Positions 7,082 to 14,324 of a stretch of 14,324 nucleotides of DNA are shown one piece after another. The position numbers and the translations under genes were made by a program. Origin of the DNA: GCA-2723085 sp042093455. GTDB taxonomy: Bacteria; Bacteroidota; Bacteroidia; Flavobacteriales_D; Parvicellaceae. Below the pieces are notes generated by a model. It was not told the DNA's origin. It did no database searches and worked only from the letters and a program-made list of their open reading frames with translations. The stretch covers positions 1 to 14,324 of the forward strand of contig JBELEU010000033.1 of NCBI GenBank assembly GCA_042093455.1, read 5' to 3'. How positions within the stretch are numbered: the stretch's first letter is position 1; the number at the start of each line of letters is the position of its first letter.

Positions 7082-8419
7082 ATGTTTAAAAAAATATTAA
7101 TTGCAAATAGAGGTGAAATAGCTCTAAGAATTATTAGAACCTGTAAAGAAATGGGAATTAACACTGTTGCTGTTTACTCAACAGCAGACAGAGATAGTCT
7201 TCATGTTAAATTTGCCGATGAGGCTGTCTGTGTTGGACCTCCTTCAAGTACAGATTCATACTTAAATATTCCTAGAATTATTGCTGCTTGCGAAATTACA
7301 AATGCTGATGCTGTTCATCCTGGCTATGGATTCCTTTCCGAGAATGCGAATTTTTCAAAAATTTGTAAAGACAATGGCATTAAGTTCATTGGAGCATCTC
7401 CTGAAATGATTGACGAGATGGGGGATAAAGCCTCTGCTAAAGCAACTATGTTAAGAGCTGGCGTACCATGTGTCCCTGGGTCTCCTGGATTACTTAAAGA
7501 TCTTGCACACGCAAAAGCAACGGCTTTAAAAGTCGTATATCCAGTAATGATTAAAGCTACTGCTGGTGGTGGTGGTAAGGGGATGAGAATTGTTTGGAGT
7601 GAAGAAGAAATGGAAGAACATTGGAACTCAGCAAGACAAGAATCCAAGGCAGCATTTGGAAATGATGGAATGTACATGGAGAAATTCATTGAAGAGCCTA
7701 GACACATTGAAATTCAAATTGCTGGAGATAAATTTGGCAATGCTTGTCATATGTCTGAAAGAGATTGCTCTATTCAAAGAAGACATCAAAAGCTTGTAGA
7801 AGAGGTTCCTTCTCCATATATGACAACTAGACTACGTAAAGCTATGGGTAAAGCTGCTGTTAAAGCAGCCAAAGCAGTTAAATATGAAGGTGTTGGTACA
7901 GTAGAGTTTTTAGTTGATAAAAACAGAGATTTCTATTTTATGGAAATGAATACCAGAATCCAAGTTGAACATACAATTACAGAAGAGGTAATCAATTACG
8001 ATTTAATAAAAGAACAAATTAAATTGGCTGCTGGTGAAAAAATTAGCGGAAAAGAATATATTCCTCAAATGCATGCTATTCAGTGTAGAATCAATGCTGA
8101 AGATCCGGAAAAAGAATTTAGACCTTCTCCTGGTAAAATTACTGATTACCATGAGCCTGGTGGCCATGGGGTTAGAATTGACACACATGTTTATGCGGGC
8201 TATGTGATTCCTCCATATTACGATTCTATGATCTCCAAACTAATCACCGTTGCTCAAACACGTGAAGAAGCTATAAATAAAATGAGAAGAGCTTTAGAAG
8301 AATATATTATCGAGGGAATAAAAACAACTATTCCATTCCATCTACAACTTATGGATGATGAAAAGTTTTTGGAAGGTGATTTTACAACGAAATTTATGGA
8401 TACTTTTGAGTTGAAGTAG
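7082..8419 (+). CDS. accC: Biotin carboxylase subunit of acetyl-CoA carboxylase
   Basis: A 445-residue biotin carboxylase that carboxylates biotin on AccB using ATP and bicarbonate. It opens with KILIANRGEIALRIIR (biotin carboxylase N-domain), followed by the ATP-grasp domain and a C-terminal domain. Key residues are visible: Lys116, Lys158 and the glycine loop AGGGGKGM (161-168) for ATP, Glu275 and Glu288 for metal, and Arg292, Val295 and Glu296 in EMNTRIQVEH. Arg336 lies in the CRINAEDP motif. The length matches E. coli AccC, so this is the stand-alone subunit, not a fused acyl-CoA carboxylase. Its stop is one base away from the stop codon of the convergent mfd, leaving no room for a terminator between them. 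Confidence 0.98.
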   Translation: MFKKILIANRGEIALRIIRTCKEMGINTVAVYSTADRDSLHVKFADEAVCVGPPSSTDSYLNIPRIIAACEITNADAVHPGYGFLSENANFSKICKDNGIKFIGASPEMIDEMGDKASAKATMLRAGVPCVPGSPGLLKDLAHAKATALKVVYPVMIKATAGGGGKGMRIVWSEEEMEEHWNSARQESKAAFGNDGMYMEKFIEEPRHIEIQIAGDKFGNACHMSERDCSIQRRHQKLVEEVPSPYMTTRLRKAMGKAAVKAAKAVKYEGVGTVEFLVDKNRDFYFMEMNTRIQVEHTITEEVINYDLIKEQIKLAAGEKISGKEYIPQMHAIQCRINAEDPEKEFRPSPGKITDYHEPGGHGVRIDTHVYAGYVIPPYYDSMISKLITVAQTREEAINKMRRALEEYIIEGIKTTIPFHLQLMDDEKFLEGDFTTKFMDTFELK

Positions 8420-8420
8420 T

Positions 8421-11400
8421 TTATCCTTTTAGAACTTTTTCCAGGACATTTATAGCATCGTTAACGGAGTTAATCTTTTCAACTCTAAATAGTAATTGGT
8501 TGTTTTTTTCCTTTATTTGAATGCCTTTATTGTACTTCTGAGTGAATTTTAAAATAGAAGAAAAAATTTCACTTTGATAGTACTTTGAACTCTTATTCAG
8601 TATAAAAGTCCCTATCAGCAGATTATTTCTAAGTCTAAGTTTTTCAAATCCTAATTCTTTTGCTATTTGCCTGAGTTTGACCGTAAAAATTAGCTCCTCG
8701 GTTTTTGATGGTATAGATCCAAATCTATCAACCATTTCCTGTTTGTATTTCTCTACTTCTTCAGGCTCTTTGAGTTTATCAAGACTTTTATACAACTCTA
8801 TCCTTTCGTTAATTTCATTGACATAGTCATCTGGAATTATGAGTGATAAATCTGTTTCCAAAATACAGTCGTTTAAATATTCTTGACTGTTTAATTCTTC
8901 TTGAAAGACTTCTTTAAATTCGTTCTCTTTGAGCTCTTGAATGGCTTCGTCTAGAATTTTCTGATAAGTATCAAACCCAATTTCACTAATAAATCCACTT
9001 TGATTCGCCCCCAATAAGTCCCCTGCACCTCGAATATCGAGATCTCTCATCGCAATATTAAATCCACTTCCTAGTTCAGAGAATTGTTCTATTGCCTGAA
9101 GTCGTTTTCTTGCCTCATCAGAAAGATGATGTTGTGGAGGGGTAAACAAATAGGCAAAGGCCTTTTTATTAGATCGACCAACCCTTCCCCTAAGTTGATG
9201 AAGATCGCTTAACCCAAAGTGATTGGCATTGTTAATAATTATGGTATTTGCATTGGGGATATCAATTCCTGATTCAACGATAGTGGTAGCAACTAATACA
9301 TCATACATACCACTCATAAAATCTAATACAATTGCTTCTAACTTTTTACCCTCTAATTTCCCGTGTCCTATGGCGACTTTTGCACTTGGACATAATCTAT
9401 TTATTAATTGCGCTACCTCGTTGATGTTTTGTACTCTATTGTGAATGAAATAAACCTGGCCACCTCTCTCTATTTCATAGTTTATAGCGTCTTTAATTGT
9501 TTCTTCAGAGAAAGTTTGAATCAGTGTATCAACAGGGAACCTATTTGGGGGAGCAGTATTTATTATTGATAAATCTCTAGCATTCATCAAGCTAAATTGT
9601 AGTGTTCTGGGTATGGGAGTAGCTGTAAGGGTTAAAGTGTCAACATTAACTTTAAGGTTTTTCAATTGCTCTTTAACACTTACCCCAAATTTTTGTTCTT
9701 CATCTACTATTAATAGGCCTAGATCTTTAAAAACAACATCTTTACTTATTAACCTGTGTGTGCCTATTAAAATATCTATTTTGCCTTCACCTAGTGCTTG
9801 GATTGTTGATTTAATATTTTTAGCTGTTTTAAATCTATTCACATAATCAATATTGCACGGAAATTCTTTGAGTCTTTCTGAGAAAGTTTTAAAATGCTGA
9901 AATGCTAAAACTGTAGTAGGTACTAAAATTGCTACTTGTTTGTTGTCAGCAACAGCCTTAAATGCTGCTCTTATGGCTATTTCTGTTTTGCCAAAACCCA
10001 CATCCCCACAAATCAACCTATCCATGGGAAAAGGTTTCTCCATGTCTTGTTTTACTGCATTAGTAGAAGCCAATTGATCAGGAGTATCTTCGTAAATAAA
10101 AGATGCCTCTAACTCGCTTTGCATGTATGTGTCTTGGTTAAAGGAAAACCCTTTTTGCATTTTTCTTTTTGCATAAAGCTTTATCAAATCAAATGCTACC
10201 TCCTTGATTTTCTTTTTGGCTTTTTGTTTAGCTAAACTCCAAGCTGGTGACCCTAATTTGTTAAGAGTTGGCGCTGTACCGTCTTTTCCAGAATACTTGC
10301 TAATATTATGCAAAGAATGAATACTTATATATAGAATGTCTCCTCCTTTATAAATAAGGCGAATTGCTTCTTGTTCTTTCCCCTGTACATCAATTTTTTG
10401 AAGACCAGAAAATTCTCCAACACCATGATCAATATGAACCACAAAGTCTCCCTTTTGAAGATTGTATATCTCCTTAAGTGTAAATACCTCTTGTGTTTTA
10501 TTTAGTTTTTCTTTAATTCTAAACTTGTGATACCTATCAAAAATTTGGTGATCAGAAAATGCCAAAATTTTATTCTGGTGATCAATATAACCTTCTTTAA
10601 TTCCAATGTTGATAAACGAACTAATTTCTTCATGTCCTAAGTCTTTAAATATTGATCTAAGTCGTTGAATTTGGGAATCTTGTTGAGAAAAAATATTTAT
10701 TTCATAACCATCTTCTTTGAACTGAATTAGTTTTTCAACCAAAAGATTGAAGTTCTTATTTACTGCAGGTTGAGGTACTTGATCAAATAGAATAATTGGT
10801 GGGTTACCTAAACTACTATCCTGGGCAATTTCAATCGTTTTAAAACTATTGATTTGAGATAAAAAATCAACTGGAGCTAAGTATAGTTCAATAGGTGAAA
10901 TATGTTCAAATGTCTCTTTTTTCTTGTTGAATATTTCATTGGCTTGTTCAAAACCTTTCTCCATGTTTTTTTCTGAGTACTTGAAATCTTGAATCCAAAG
11001 AAATAGGTTGGATGGTAAATGATCTAAAAAAGAACATCTTTCAGTTTGAATGTTTTTGTGGTTTATGTTTGGAATAATTTTTACACTCTCTAAAGTTTGG
11101 ATGGAAAGTTGATCACTTGAATTAAATTCTCTTATTGACTCAACCTCATCACCAAAAAACTCAATTCTGTACGGATTTTCATTACTAAAAGAATAAACAT
11201 CTAATATACCTCCTCTTACAGCAAATTGTCCAGGTTGATAAACGAAGTCGACTTTTTCAAATTCTAACTCAATTAACAACTCATTAACTAAGTTTAAATC
11301 TACTTCTTCACCTGTATTAATTTGAATGGTGTTTTTTTCAAGTTTTTTCCTTGTAATTACCTTTTCAACTATTGCTTCAGGGTAGGTAACAATTATTAAT

Positions 11401-11759
11401 TTCTTTCTTTTTTTAGCTACCAATGTAATTACTTCCGAACGCTGCAGTACGCTTGTATGGTCAATTTCTTCGATTTGGTAAGGGCGCCTGTAAGATGCTG
11501 GATAAAACAATAAAGTTGTTCCTCTTTCATTAGAAATGATATTTTCTAAATCGTTATAAAAATAAATTGCTGCCTCCTTATCTGGTAAAATAAAAAGGTG
11601 ATTTCCGTTTATTTTCTGTATTACTGCATCTGATGCAAATGAGAATGCAGAACCTACGAGACCTTTGAATAAAAGATTCTTATTTTCTGATATTAACTCT
11701 TCAAATTTTGTTACAAAAGAAGCGTTTTGATAGCTTTTTCTAAAAAGATCAATTTTCAC
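8421..11759 (-). CDS. mfd: Transcription-repair coupling factor (Mfd)
   Basis: A 1112-residue ATP-dependent DNA translocase that removes RNA polymerase stalled at lesions and recruits UvrA. Domains in order: UvrB-like N-terminal region (about 1-330) with the UvrA-contact stretch PGQFAVRGGILDVYSF near 174-190; CarD-like RNA-polymerase interaction domain at about 432-500 (KGDFVVHIDHGVGEF); translocase core with Walker A GDVGFGKT at 585-592, DEEQ near 684, TATPIPRTL, and the arginine-rich LRGRVGRS near 854-861; C-terminal TRCF domain at about 975-1065. The length is close to the E. coli protein (1148). The start is GTG at 11759, overlapping the end of fbp by 11 bases. No in-frame ATG lies near it, and the N-terminal domain would be lost from the next Met. 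It is probably translated by coupling to fbp. Confidence 0.97.
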   Translation of the reverse strand: MKIDLFRKSYQNASFVTKFEELISENKNLLFKGLVGSAFSFASDAVIQKINGNHLFILPDKEAAIYFYNDLENIISNERGTTLLFYPASYRRPYQIEEIDHTSVLQRSEVITLVAKKRKKLIIVTYPEAIVEKVITRKKLEKNTIQINTGEEVDLNLVNELLIELEFEKVDFVYQPGQFAVRGGILDVYSFSNENPYRIEFFGDEVESIREFNSSDQLSIQTLESVKIIPNINHKNIQTERCSFLDHLPSNLFLWIQDFKYSEKNMEKGFEQANEIFNKKKETFEHISPIELYLAPVDFLSQINSFKTIEIAQDSSLGNPPIILFDQVPQPAVNKNFNLLVEKLIQFKEDGYEINIFSQQDSQIQRLRSIFKDLGHEEISSFINIGIKEGYIDHQNKILAFSDHQIFDRYHKFRIKEKLNKTQEVFTLKEIYNLQKGDFVVHIDHGVGEFSGLQKIDVQGKEQEAIRLIYKGGDILYISIHSLHNISKYSGKDGTAPTLNKLGSPAWSLAKQKAKKKIKEVAFDLIKLYAKRKMQKGFSFNQDTYMQSELEASFIYEDTPDQLASTNAVKQDMEKPFPMDRLICGDVGFGKTEIAIRAAFKAVADNKQVAILVPTTVLAFQHFKTFSERLKEFPCNIDYVNRFKTAKNIKSTIQALGEGKIDILIGTHRLISKDVVFKDLGLLIVDEEQKFGVSVKEQLKNLKVNVDTLTLTATPIPRTLQFSLMNARDLSIINTAPPNRFPVDTLIQTFSEETIKDAINYEIERGGQVYFIHNRVQNINEVAQLINRLCPSAKVAIGHGKLEGKKLEAIVLDFMSGMYDVLVATTIVESGIDIPNANTIIINNANHFGLSDLHQLRGRVGRSNKKAFAYLFTPPQHHLSDEARKRLQAIEQFSELGSGFNIAMRDLDIRGAGDLLGANQSGFISEIGFDTYQKILDEAIQELKENEFKEVFQEELNSQEYLNDCILETDLSLIIPDDYVNEINERIELYKSLDKLKEPEEVEKYKQEMVDRFGSIPSKTEELIFTVKLRQIAKELGFEKLRLRNNLLIGTFILNKSSKYYQSEIFSSILKFTQKYNKGIQIKEKNNQLLFRVEKINSVNDAINVLEKVLKG

Positions 11760-12759
11760 TATTCAATAATTGCTCAACGTTATCAACCATGTTTTTAGAT
11801 CCTATAAAAACAGGCGTTCTCTCATGTAATTCTTTTGGTAATATATCCATTATTCTTCCAGATTCAGAAATAGCTCTTCCTCCTGATTGTTCAATTAAAA
11901 ACGCCAGAGGAGCACATTCATACAATAAACGTAATTTTCCGTTAGGTGAGCTTTTTGTTGAAGGGTACATATAAATACCTCCTTTAATTAAATTTCTATG
12001 GAAATCAGCTACTAAAGAACCAATGTATCTCGATGAATAAGGTTTCTTATTTTCTGTCTCCCTTTCAGATTGACAATAAGTGATGTACTTTTTAACCCCT
12101 TCTTTAAACTCATTTAGATTACCTTCATTAACAGAATATATTCTTCCATTATTTGGTATTTTCATATTAGGGTGAGATAAAAAGAAAACTCCTATTCCTG
12201 GATCAAAAGTAAAACCATTGACTCCATTTCCTGTTGTATATACAAGCATGGTTGATGAACCGTAAATTATATACCCAGCAGCAACTTGTTCATTTCCTCT
12301 CTGTAAAAAATCTGAAATATTTACAGGTTCAGTTTCCTTAGATTTTCGTTTAAAAACACTAAAAATAGTTCCTACAGAAACATTTACATCAATATTTGAG
12401 GACCCATCTAAAGGATCAATCAATACTACATATTTGGCAGTGCTGTTAACTTCATTATTAAAAGCAATGTAAGATTCGTTTTCTTCAGAAGCTACTCCGC
12501 AAATTACACCTCTGGCCGAGAGTGCATTTATAAACTTATCATTGGCATATAAATCTAATTTTTGTTGCTCTTCTCCTTGAATATTTTCGCTCCCAACTGA
12601 ACCAATAATATCAGCAGCTAAACCAGCCTTATTGATTTCGTGGCTAACTATTTTTGAAGCTAATTTTATTGCACTCAAAATTTTTGAAAGCTCACCTGAG
12701 GAGCCAGGGAAATTATTTTGAGTGTCGACTATAAACTCACCAACTGTTACATTTTTCAT
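11749..12759 (-). CDS. fbp: Class I fructose-1,6-bisphosphatase
   Basis: A 336-residue class I FBPase, which hydrolyses fructose-1,6-bisphosphate to fructose-6-phosphate in gluconeogenesis. The signature DPLDGSSNIDVNVSVGTIF begins at 115, with metal ligands Asp115 and Asp118. Upstream SEEN (91-94) and EEQQKLDLYAND (63-74) match the family's other metal and dynamic-loop segments. Further marks are the RYIGSLVADFHRNLIKGGIYMYP segment near 244-266 and Glu281 in LYECAPL. The start ATG at 12759 is preferred to an in-frame TTG at 12777, which adds six residues outside the family pattern and falls close to a possible -7 box. The 3' end overlaps mfd by 11 bases. It is divergent from the small ORF and amt pair. 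Confidence 0.96.
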   Translation of the reverse strand: MKNVTVGEFIVDTQNNFPGSSGELSKILSAIKLASKIVSHEINKAGLAADIIGSVGSENIQGEEQQKLDLYANDKFINALSARGVICGVASEENESYIAFNNEVNSTAKYVVLIDPLDGSSNIDVNVSVGTIFSVFKRKSKETEPVNISDFLQRGNEQVAAGYIIYGSSTMLVYTTGNGVNGFTFDPGIGVFFLSHPNMKIPNNGRIYSVNEGNLNEFKEGVKKYITYCQSERETENKKPYSSRYIGSLVADFHRNLIKGGIYMYPSTKSSPNGKLRLLYECAPLAFLIEQSGGRAISESGRIMDILPKELHERTPVFIGSKNMVDNVEQLLNSEN

Positions 12760-12774
12760 CACAAAAATTTTAAA

Positions 12775-12782
12775 CAAATATC
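12775..12782 (-). promoter_or_regulatory. Candidate -7 box for fbp-mfd
   Basis: The minus strand reads GATATTTG, one mismatch from TAnnTTTG. It would give a transcription start near 12770 and a leader of about 11 bases before the ATG at 12759. No clear TTG -33 element lies about 20 bases upstream of it, so the call is tentative. Confidence 0.28.
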
Positions 12783-12815
12783 AACTATCTATAATTAAAT
12801 GCGAGTTGTTTTTAT

Positions 12816-12832
12816 AAAAAAAACTAAAAAAA
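12816..12832. promoter_or_regulatory. Two phased A-tracts upstream of the small ORF-amt promoter
   Basis: An A8 run (12816-12823) and an A7 run (12826-12832) are separated by CT, with centres about 9.5 bases apart, close to one helical turn. They lie immediately before the -33 TTG at 12834. Such phased A-tracts bend DNA and can act like an UP element. The sequence is plain; the function is inferred. Confidence 0.45.
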
Positions 12833-12833
12833 C

Positions 12834-12864
12834 TTGACTTAGTGTGTTATTTACACTAATATTG
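12834..12864 (+). promoter_or_regulatory. Promoter of the small ORF-amt operon (-33/-7)
   Basis: TTG at 12834-12836, 20 bases of spacer, then TAATATTG at 12857-12864, one mismatch from the Bacteroidota -7 consensus TAnnTTTG. This is the best paired -33/-7 match I found in the window. Transcription would start near 12869, leaving a leader of about 20 bases before ATG at 12890. Confidence 0.55.
12839..12859. promoter_or_regulatory. Inverted repeat in the promoter spacer (candidate operator 1)
   Basis: Perfect 7-base arms TTAGTGT (12839-12845) and ACACTAA (12853-12859) are separated by 7 bases. The dyad centre, 12849, is midway between the -33 and -7 elements of the small ORF-amt promoter, where a regulator dimer could control polymerase. 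I do not assign it to a regulator family. Confidence 0.45.
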
Positions 12865-12887
12865 ATTTTAAATCACATAAATCAATA
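12860..12887. promoter_or_regulatory. Inverted repeat over the predicted transcription start (candidate operator 2)
   Basis: Perfect 9-base arms TATTGATTT (12860-12868) and AAATCAATA (12879-12887) are separated by 10 bases. The left arm overlaps the -7 box and the right arm ends 2 bases before the ATG. Inside it is a tighter dyad, TGATTT-t-AAATCA (12863-12875), so AAATCA occurs twice in direct orientation 9 bases apart (12870 and 12879). If transcription starts near 12869, the left arm is not in the RNA, which favours a DNA operator over an RNA hairpin. Confidence 0.45.
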
Positions 12888-12889
12888 CT

Positions 12890-13096
12890 ATGAAAACTAT
12901 TAAAACGCGTTCGTTAAACGAATTAAGACAAACCAAAGACGCTCATTATATTGTACCAAAAGTAGAAAAAAACAATACTTCTTCTTCAGTATTAAATTCC
13001 TTTCTAAAAAACTTAGATGATAAAAAAGTAGAAAGAAATATTGAACAATTCATGACGTTTCTAAATAAAGAAGGGTATAAAATCATTAAAACATAA
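12890..13096 (+). CDS. Unrecognised small basic protein, first gene of the amt operon
   Basis: A 68-residue protein that I do not recognise. It has 14 Lys/Arg against 8 Asp/Glu (net about +6), no cysteine, no signal peptide and no membrane segment, so it is probably cytoplasmic. The N-terminal third (MKTIKTRSLNELRQTKDAHY) is followed by a polar, probably flexible Asn/Ser-rich stretch (about 27-33). The C-terminal half (about 34-61) looks helical, with regularly placed Leu/Phe/Val. The short motif IKT appears near both ends. It is far shorter than a PII (GlnB/GlnK) protein and lacks its T-loop pattern. Support for it being real: an ATG about 20 bases below the best promoter in the window, and amt beginning 2 bases after its stop. 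A role in controlling or assisting Amt is a guess from position only. Confidence 0.72.
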   Translation: MKTIKTRSLNELRQTKDAHYIVPKVEKNNTSSSVLNSFLKNLDDKKVERNIEQFMTFLNKEGYKIIKT

Positions 13097-13098
13097 CA

Positions 13099-14324
13099 TT
13101 GAAAAAAGTTGGTAGTAAGTTAAATTTTATTGCATTATTTTTAATTGTTATTGTATTGCTTTTTGGCAATGAATCCTATGAATATAATGATATGGAATCT
13201 GATTTATTTAACAAATCAGATACTGCTTGGATGATTGTAGCCTGTGCGTTTGTTTTACTAATGACACCTGGGTTAGCCTTTTTTTATGGTGGAATGGTAA
13301 ATATTAAGAGCATTATTTCCACTATGCTTCAAAGTTTTGTTGCTTTAGGAGTCATAAGTATTATTTGGGTTTTTGTAGGTTTTAGCCTGGCTTTTGGTGA
13401 TAGCTATTATGGAATCATTGGTAACCCGCTCACCTATCTAAATTTTAAAGGAGTTACGTTATCGCCAAATGAAAATTTTGGCCCAACAATTCCCTTTTTA
13501 CTTTTTGCTTTTTTTCAACTAAAATTTGCAATTATAACACCTGCAATAATTTCAGGAAGTTTTGCTGAAAGAATAAGGTTTAGAAGCTATATTCTATTTA
13601 TGTTGCTGTTTACGCTTTTTATTTATTCCCCACTTGCTCATATGACCTGGCATCCGGATGGCTTGTTCAGAAAATGGGGTGTTCTTGACTTTGCTGGAGG
13701 AACTGTTGTTCACATGTCAGCAGGGCTTGCTGCATTATCTGGAGCATTATTTTTGGGTAAAAGAAAAAAAATTGAAACCAAGCCTGCAAATATTCCTTTT
13801 GTAATTTTAGGAACTGGTTTATTGTGGTTTGGTTGGTTTGGATTCAATGCAGGATCAGCACTTGGAGCAAATACTGATGCAGTAATTTCTTTTGCCAATA
13901 CAAACCTTGCTTCTGCTTCAAGTATGGTAACTTGGCTTTTTTATGATCGTTTTTTAAACAGAAAAATGAGTGCTCTTGGAGCGTGTATAGGAGCAATTGT
14001 TGGCTTAGTAGCTATAACTCCTGCGGCTGGTTTTGTAACTCTTGGAGAAAGTGTTTTTATTGGATTTATATCTGCTATTATTAGTAACGTAGCTATAACC
14101 CTATTTAATAAAACTAAAATTGATGACACTTTAGATGTTTTTCCAAGTCATGGTGTTGGCGGAATAGTAGGTATGATTTTAACTGGTATTTTTGCAAATG
14201 ATGTTGGCTTAACATCAGGAAGTTTATCCCTTTTTTATGCGCACCTTATAACAATCGCTTTAGTGGTCATTTTTACTCTAATAATGAGCTACTTTCTATT
14301 AAAAGTTGTGGACCTAATTATTCC
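13099..14324 (+). CDS. amt: Ammonium transporter Amt (3' end beyond the window)
   Basis: The 408 codons present encode most of an Amt/MEP/Rh ammonium channel. The frame is open from TTG at 13099 and runs off the window, so the C-terminal tail, which binds PII proteins in AmtB, is missing. Residues 5-23 form a hydrophobic signal-peptide-like segment, as in E. coli AmtB. TM1 begins near DTAWMIV (41). Signatures are TPGLAFFYGG, ITPAIISGSFAERIRF, LDFAGGTVVHMSAG, LLWFGWFGFNAGSAL and HGVGGIVGMILTGIFA. The pore twin histidines are His205 and His351; Trp184 and Asp197 match the AmtB recruitment-site Trp148 and Asp160. The only start upstream of the signal segment is TTG at 13099, because the frame is closed by TAA at 13087. 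The first ATG, 13192, would remove that segment. The start is 2 bases after the small ORF's stop, so translation is probably coupled. Confidence 0.95.
   Translation, partial: MKKVGSKLNFIALFLIVIVLLFGNESYEYNDMESDLFNKSDTAWMIVACAFVLLMTPGLAFFYGGMVNIKSIISTMLQSFVALGVISIIWVFVGFSLAFGDSYYGIIGNPLTYLNFKGVTLSPNENFGPTIPFLLFAFFQLKFAIITPAIISGSFAERIRFRSYILFMLLFTLFIYSPLAHMTWHPDGLFRKWGVLDFAGGTVVHMSAGLAALSGALFLGKRKKIETKPANIPFVILGTGLLWFGWFGFNAGSALGANTDAVISFANTNLASASSMVTWLFYDRFLNRKMSALGACIGAIVGLVAITPAAGFVTLGESVFIGFISAIISNVAITLFNKTKIDDTLDVFPSHGVGGIVGMILTGIFANDVGLTSGSLSLFYAHLITIALVVIFTLIMSYFLLKVVDLII

Noticed and set aside
7324..7707. 127-codon open frame antisense to accC
   Set aside because: It lies entirely inside a strongly conserved gene, its translation resembles no protein I know, and it has no promoter or start context. 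It is a shadow of accC codon usage.
9613..9846. 77-codon open frame on the plus strand within mfd
   Set aside because: It is fully antisense to conserved Mfd translocase motifs with no independent support.
12860..12887. Reading the 9-base inverted repeat as an RNA hairpin or riboswitch hiding the start codon
   Set aside because: With transcription starting near 12869, as the -7 box predicts, the left arm would not be transcribed. A DNA operator is the simpler reading unless a more upstream start is mapped.
12890..13096. Small ORF as a PII (GlnB/GlnK) protein
   Set aside because: At 68 residues it is far shorter than the roughly 112 of PII, and none of the PII signature segments are present.
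13710..14129. Two minus-strand open frames of 62 codons within amt
   Set aside because: They are antisense to conserved transmembrane segments of amt; the hydrophobic composition is the mirror of the transporter's codons.

Overview
The window is AT-rich chromosomal DNA from a member of the Bacteroidota, most likely Flavobacteriales. The evidence is a gliding/type IX secretion lipoprotein of the SprE/PorW type, the gene order DUF177-rpmF-plsX-fabH-accB-accC with Bacteroidota-style protein sequences, the lack of Shine-Dalgarno sequences, and several TAnnTTTG-like -7 promoter boxes close to start codons. It is densely packed with housekeeping genes. No mobile element, CRISPR array, rRNA or tRNA is visible, and no non-coding gap exceeds about 130 bases.

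Layout. (1) 48-2720, minus strand: sprE/porW-like TPR lipoprotein. It is divergent, across a 105-base gap, from (2) 2826-3728, plus strand: a membrane-anchored M23 (LytM-type) peptidase with all metal and catalytic residues. (3) 3775-8419, plus strand: an envelope-lipid and ribosome cluster of DUF177/YceD, bL32, PlsX, FabH, AccB and AccC. PlsX starts with GTG and overlaps fabH by 4 bases. (4) 8421-12759, minus strand: fbp followed by mfd, overlapping by 11 bases, with mfd starting at GTG. mfd converges on accC with one base between the two stop codons. (5) 12760-12889: a 130-base divergent regulatory region. (6) 12890-14324, plus strand: an unrecognised 68-residue basic protein, then 2 bases later an ammonium transporter (amt) that starts at TTG and runs off the window end.

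How the genes work together. AccB and AccC are two of the subunits that make malonyl-CoA, FabH uses malonyl-ACP to start fatty-acid chains, and PlsX turns acyl-ACP into acyl-phosphate for phospholipid synthesis. This cluster therefore joins fatty-acid initiation to membrane lipid synthesis, with a ribosomal protein and an rRNA-accumulation factor at its head. The sprE and M23 pair concerns the cell envelope. fbp (gluconeogenesis) and mfd (transcription-coupled repair) appear to share a transcript for no obvious functional reason. The small ORF and amt form a likely nitrogen-acquisition operon.

I found no clear new biological system. The best candidate for something undescribed is the control region and small gene in front of amt: phased A-tracts, a -33/-7 promoter, two perfect inverted repeats placed over the promoter spacer and the predicted transcription start, and a 68-residue protein coupled to the transporter.
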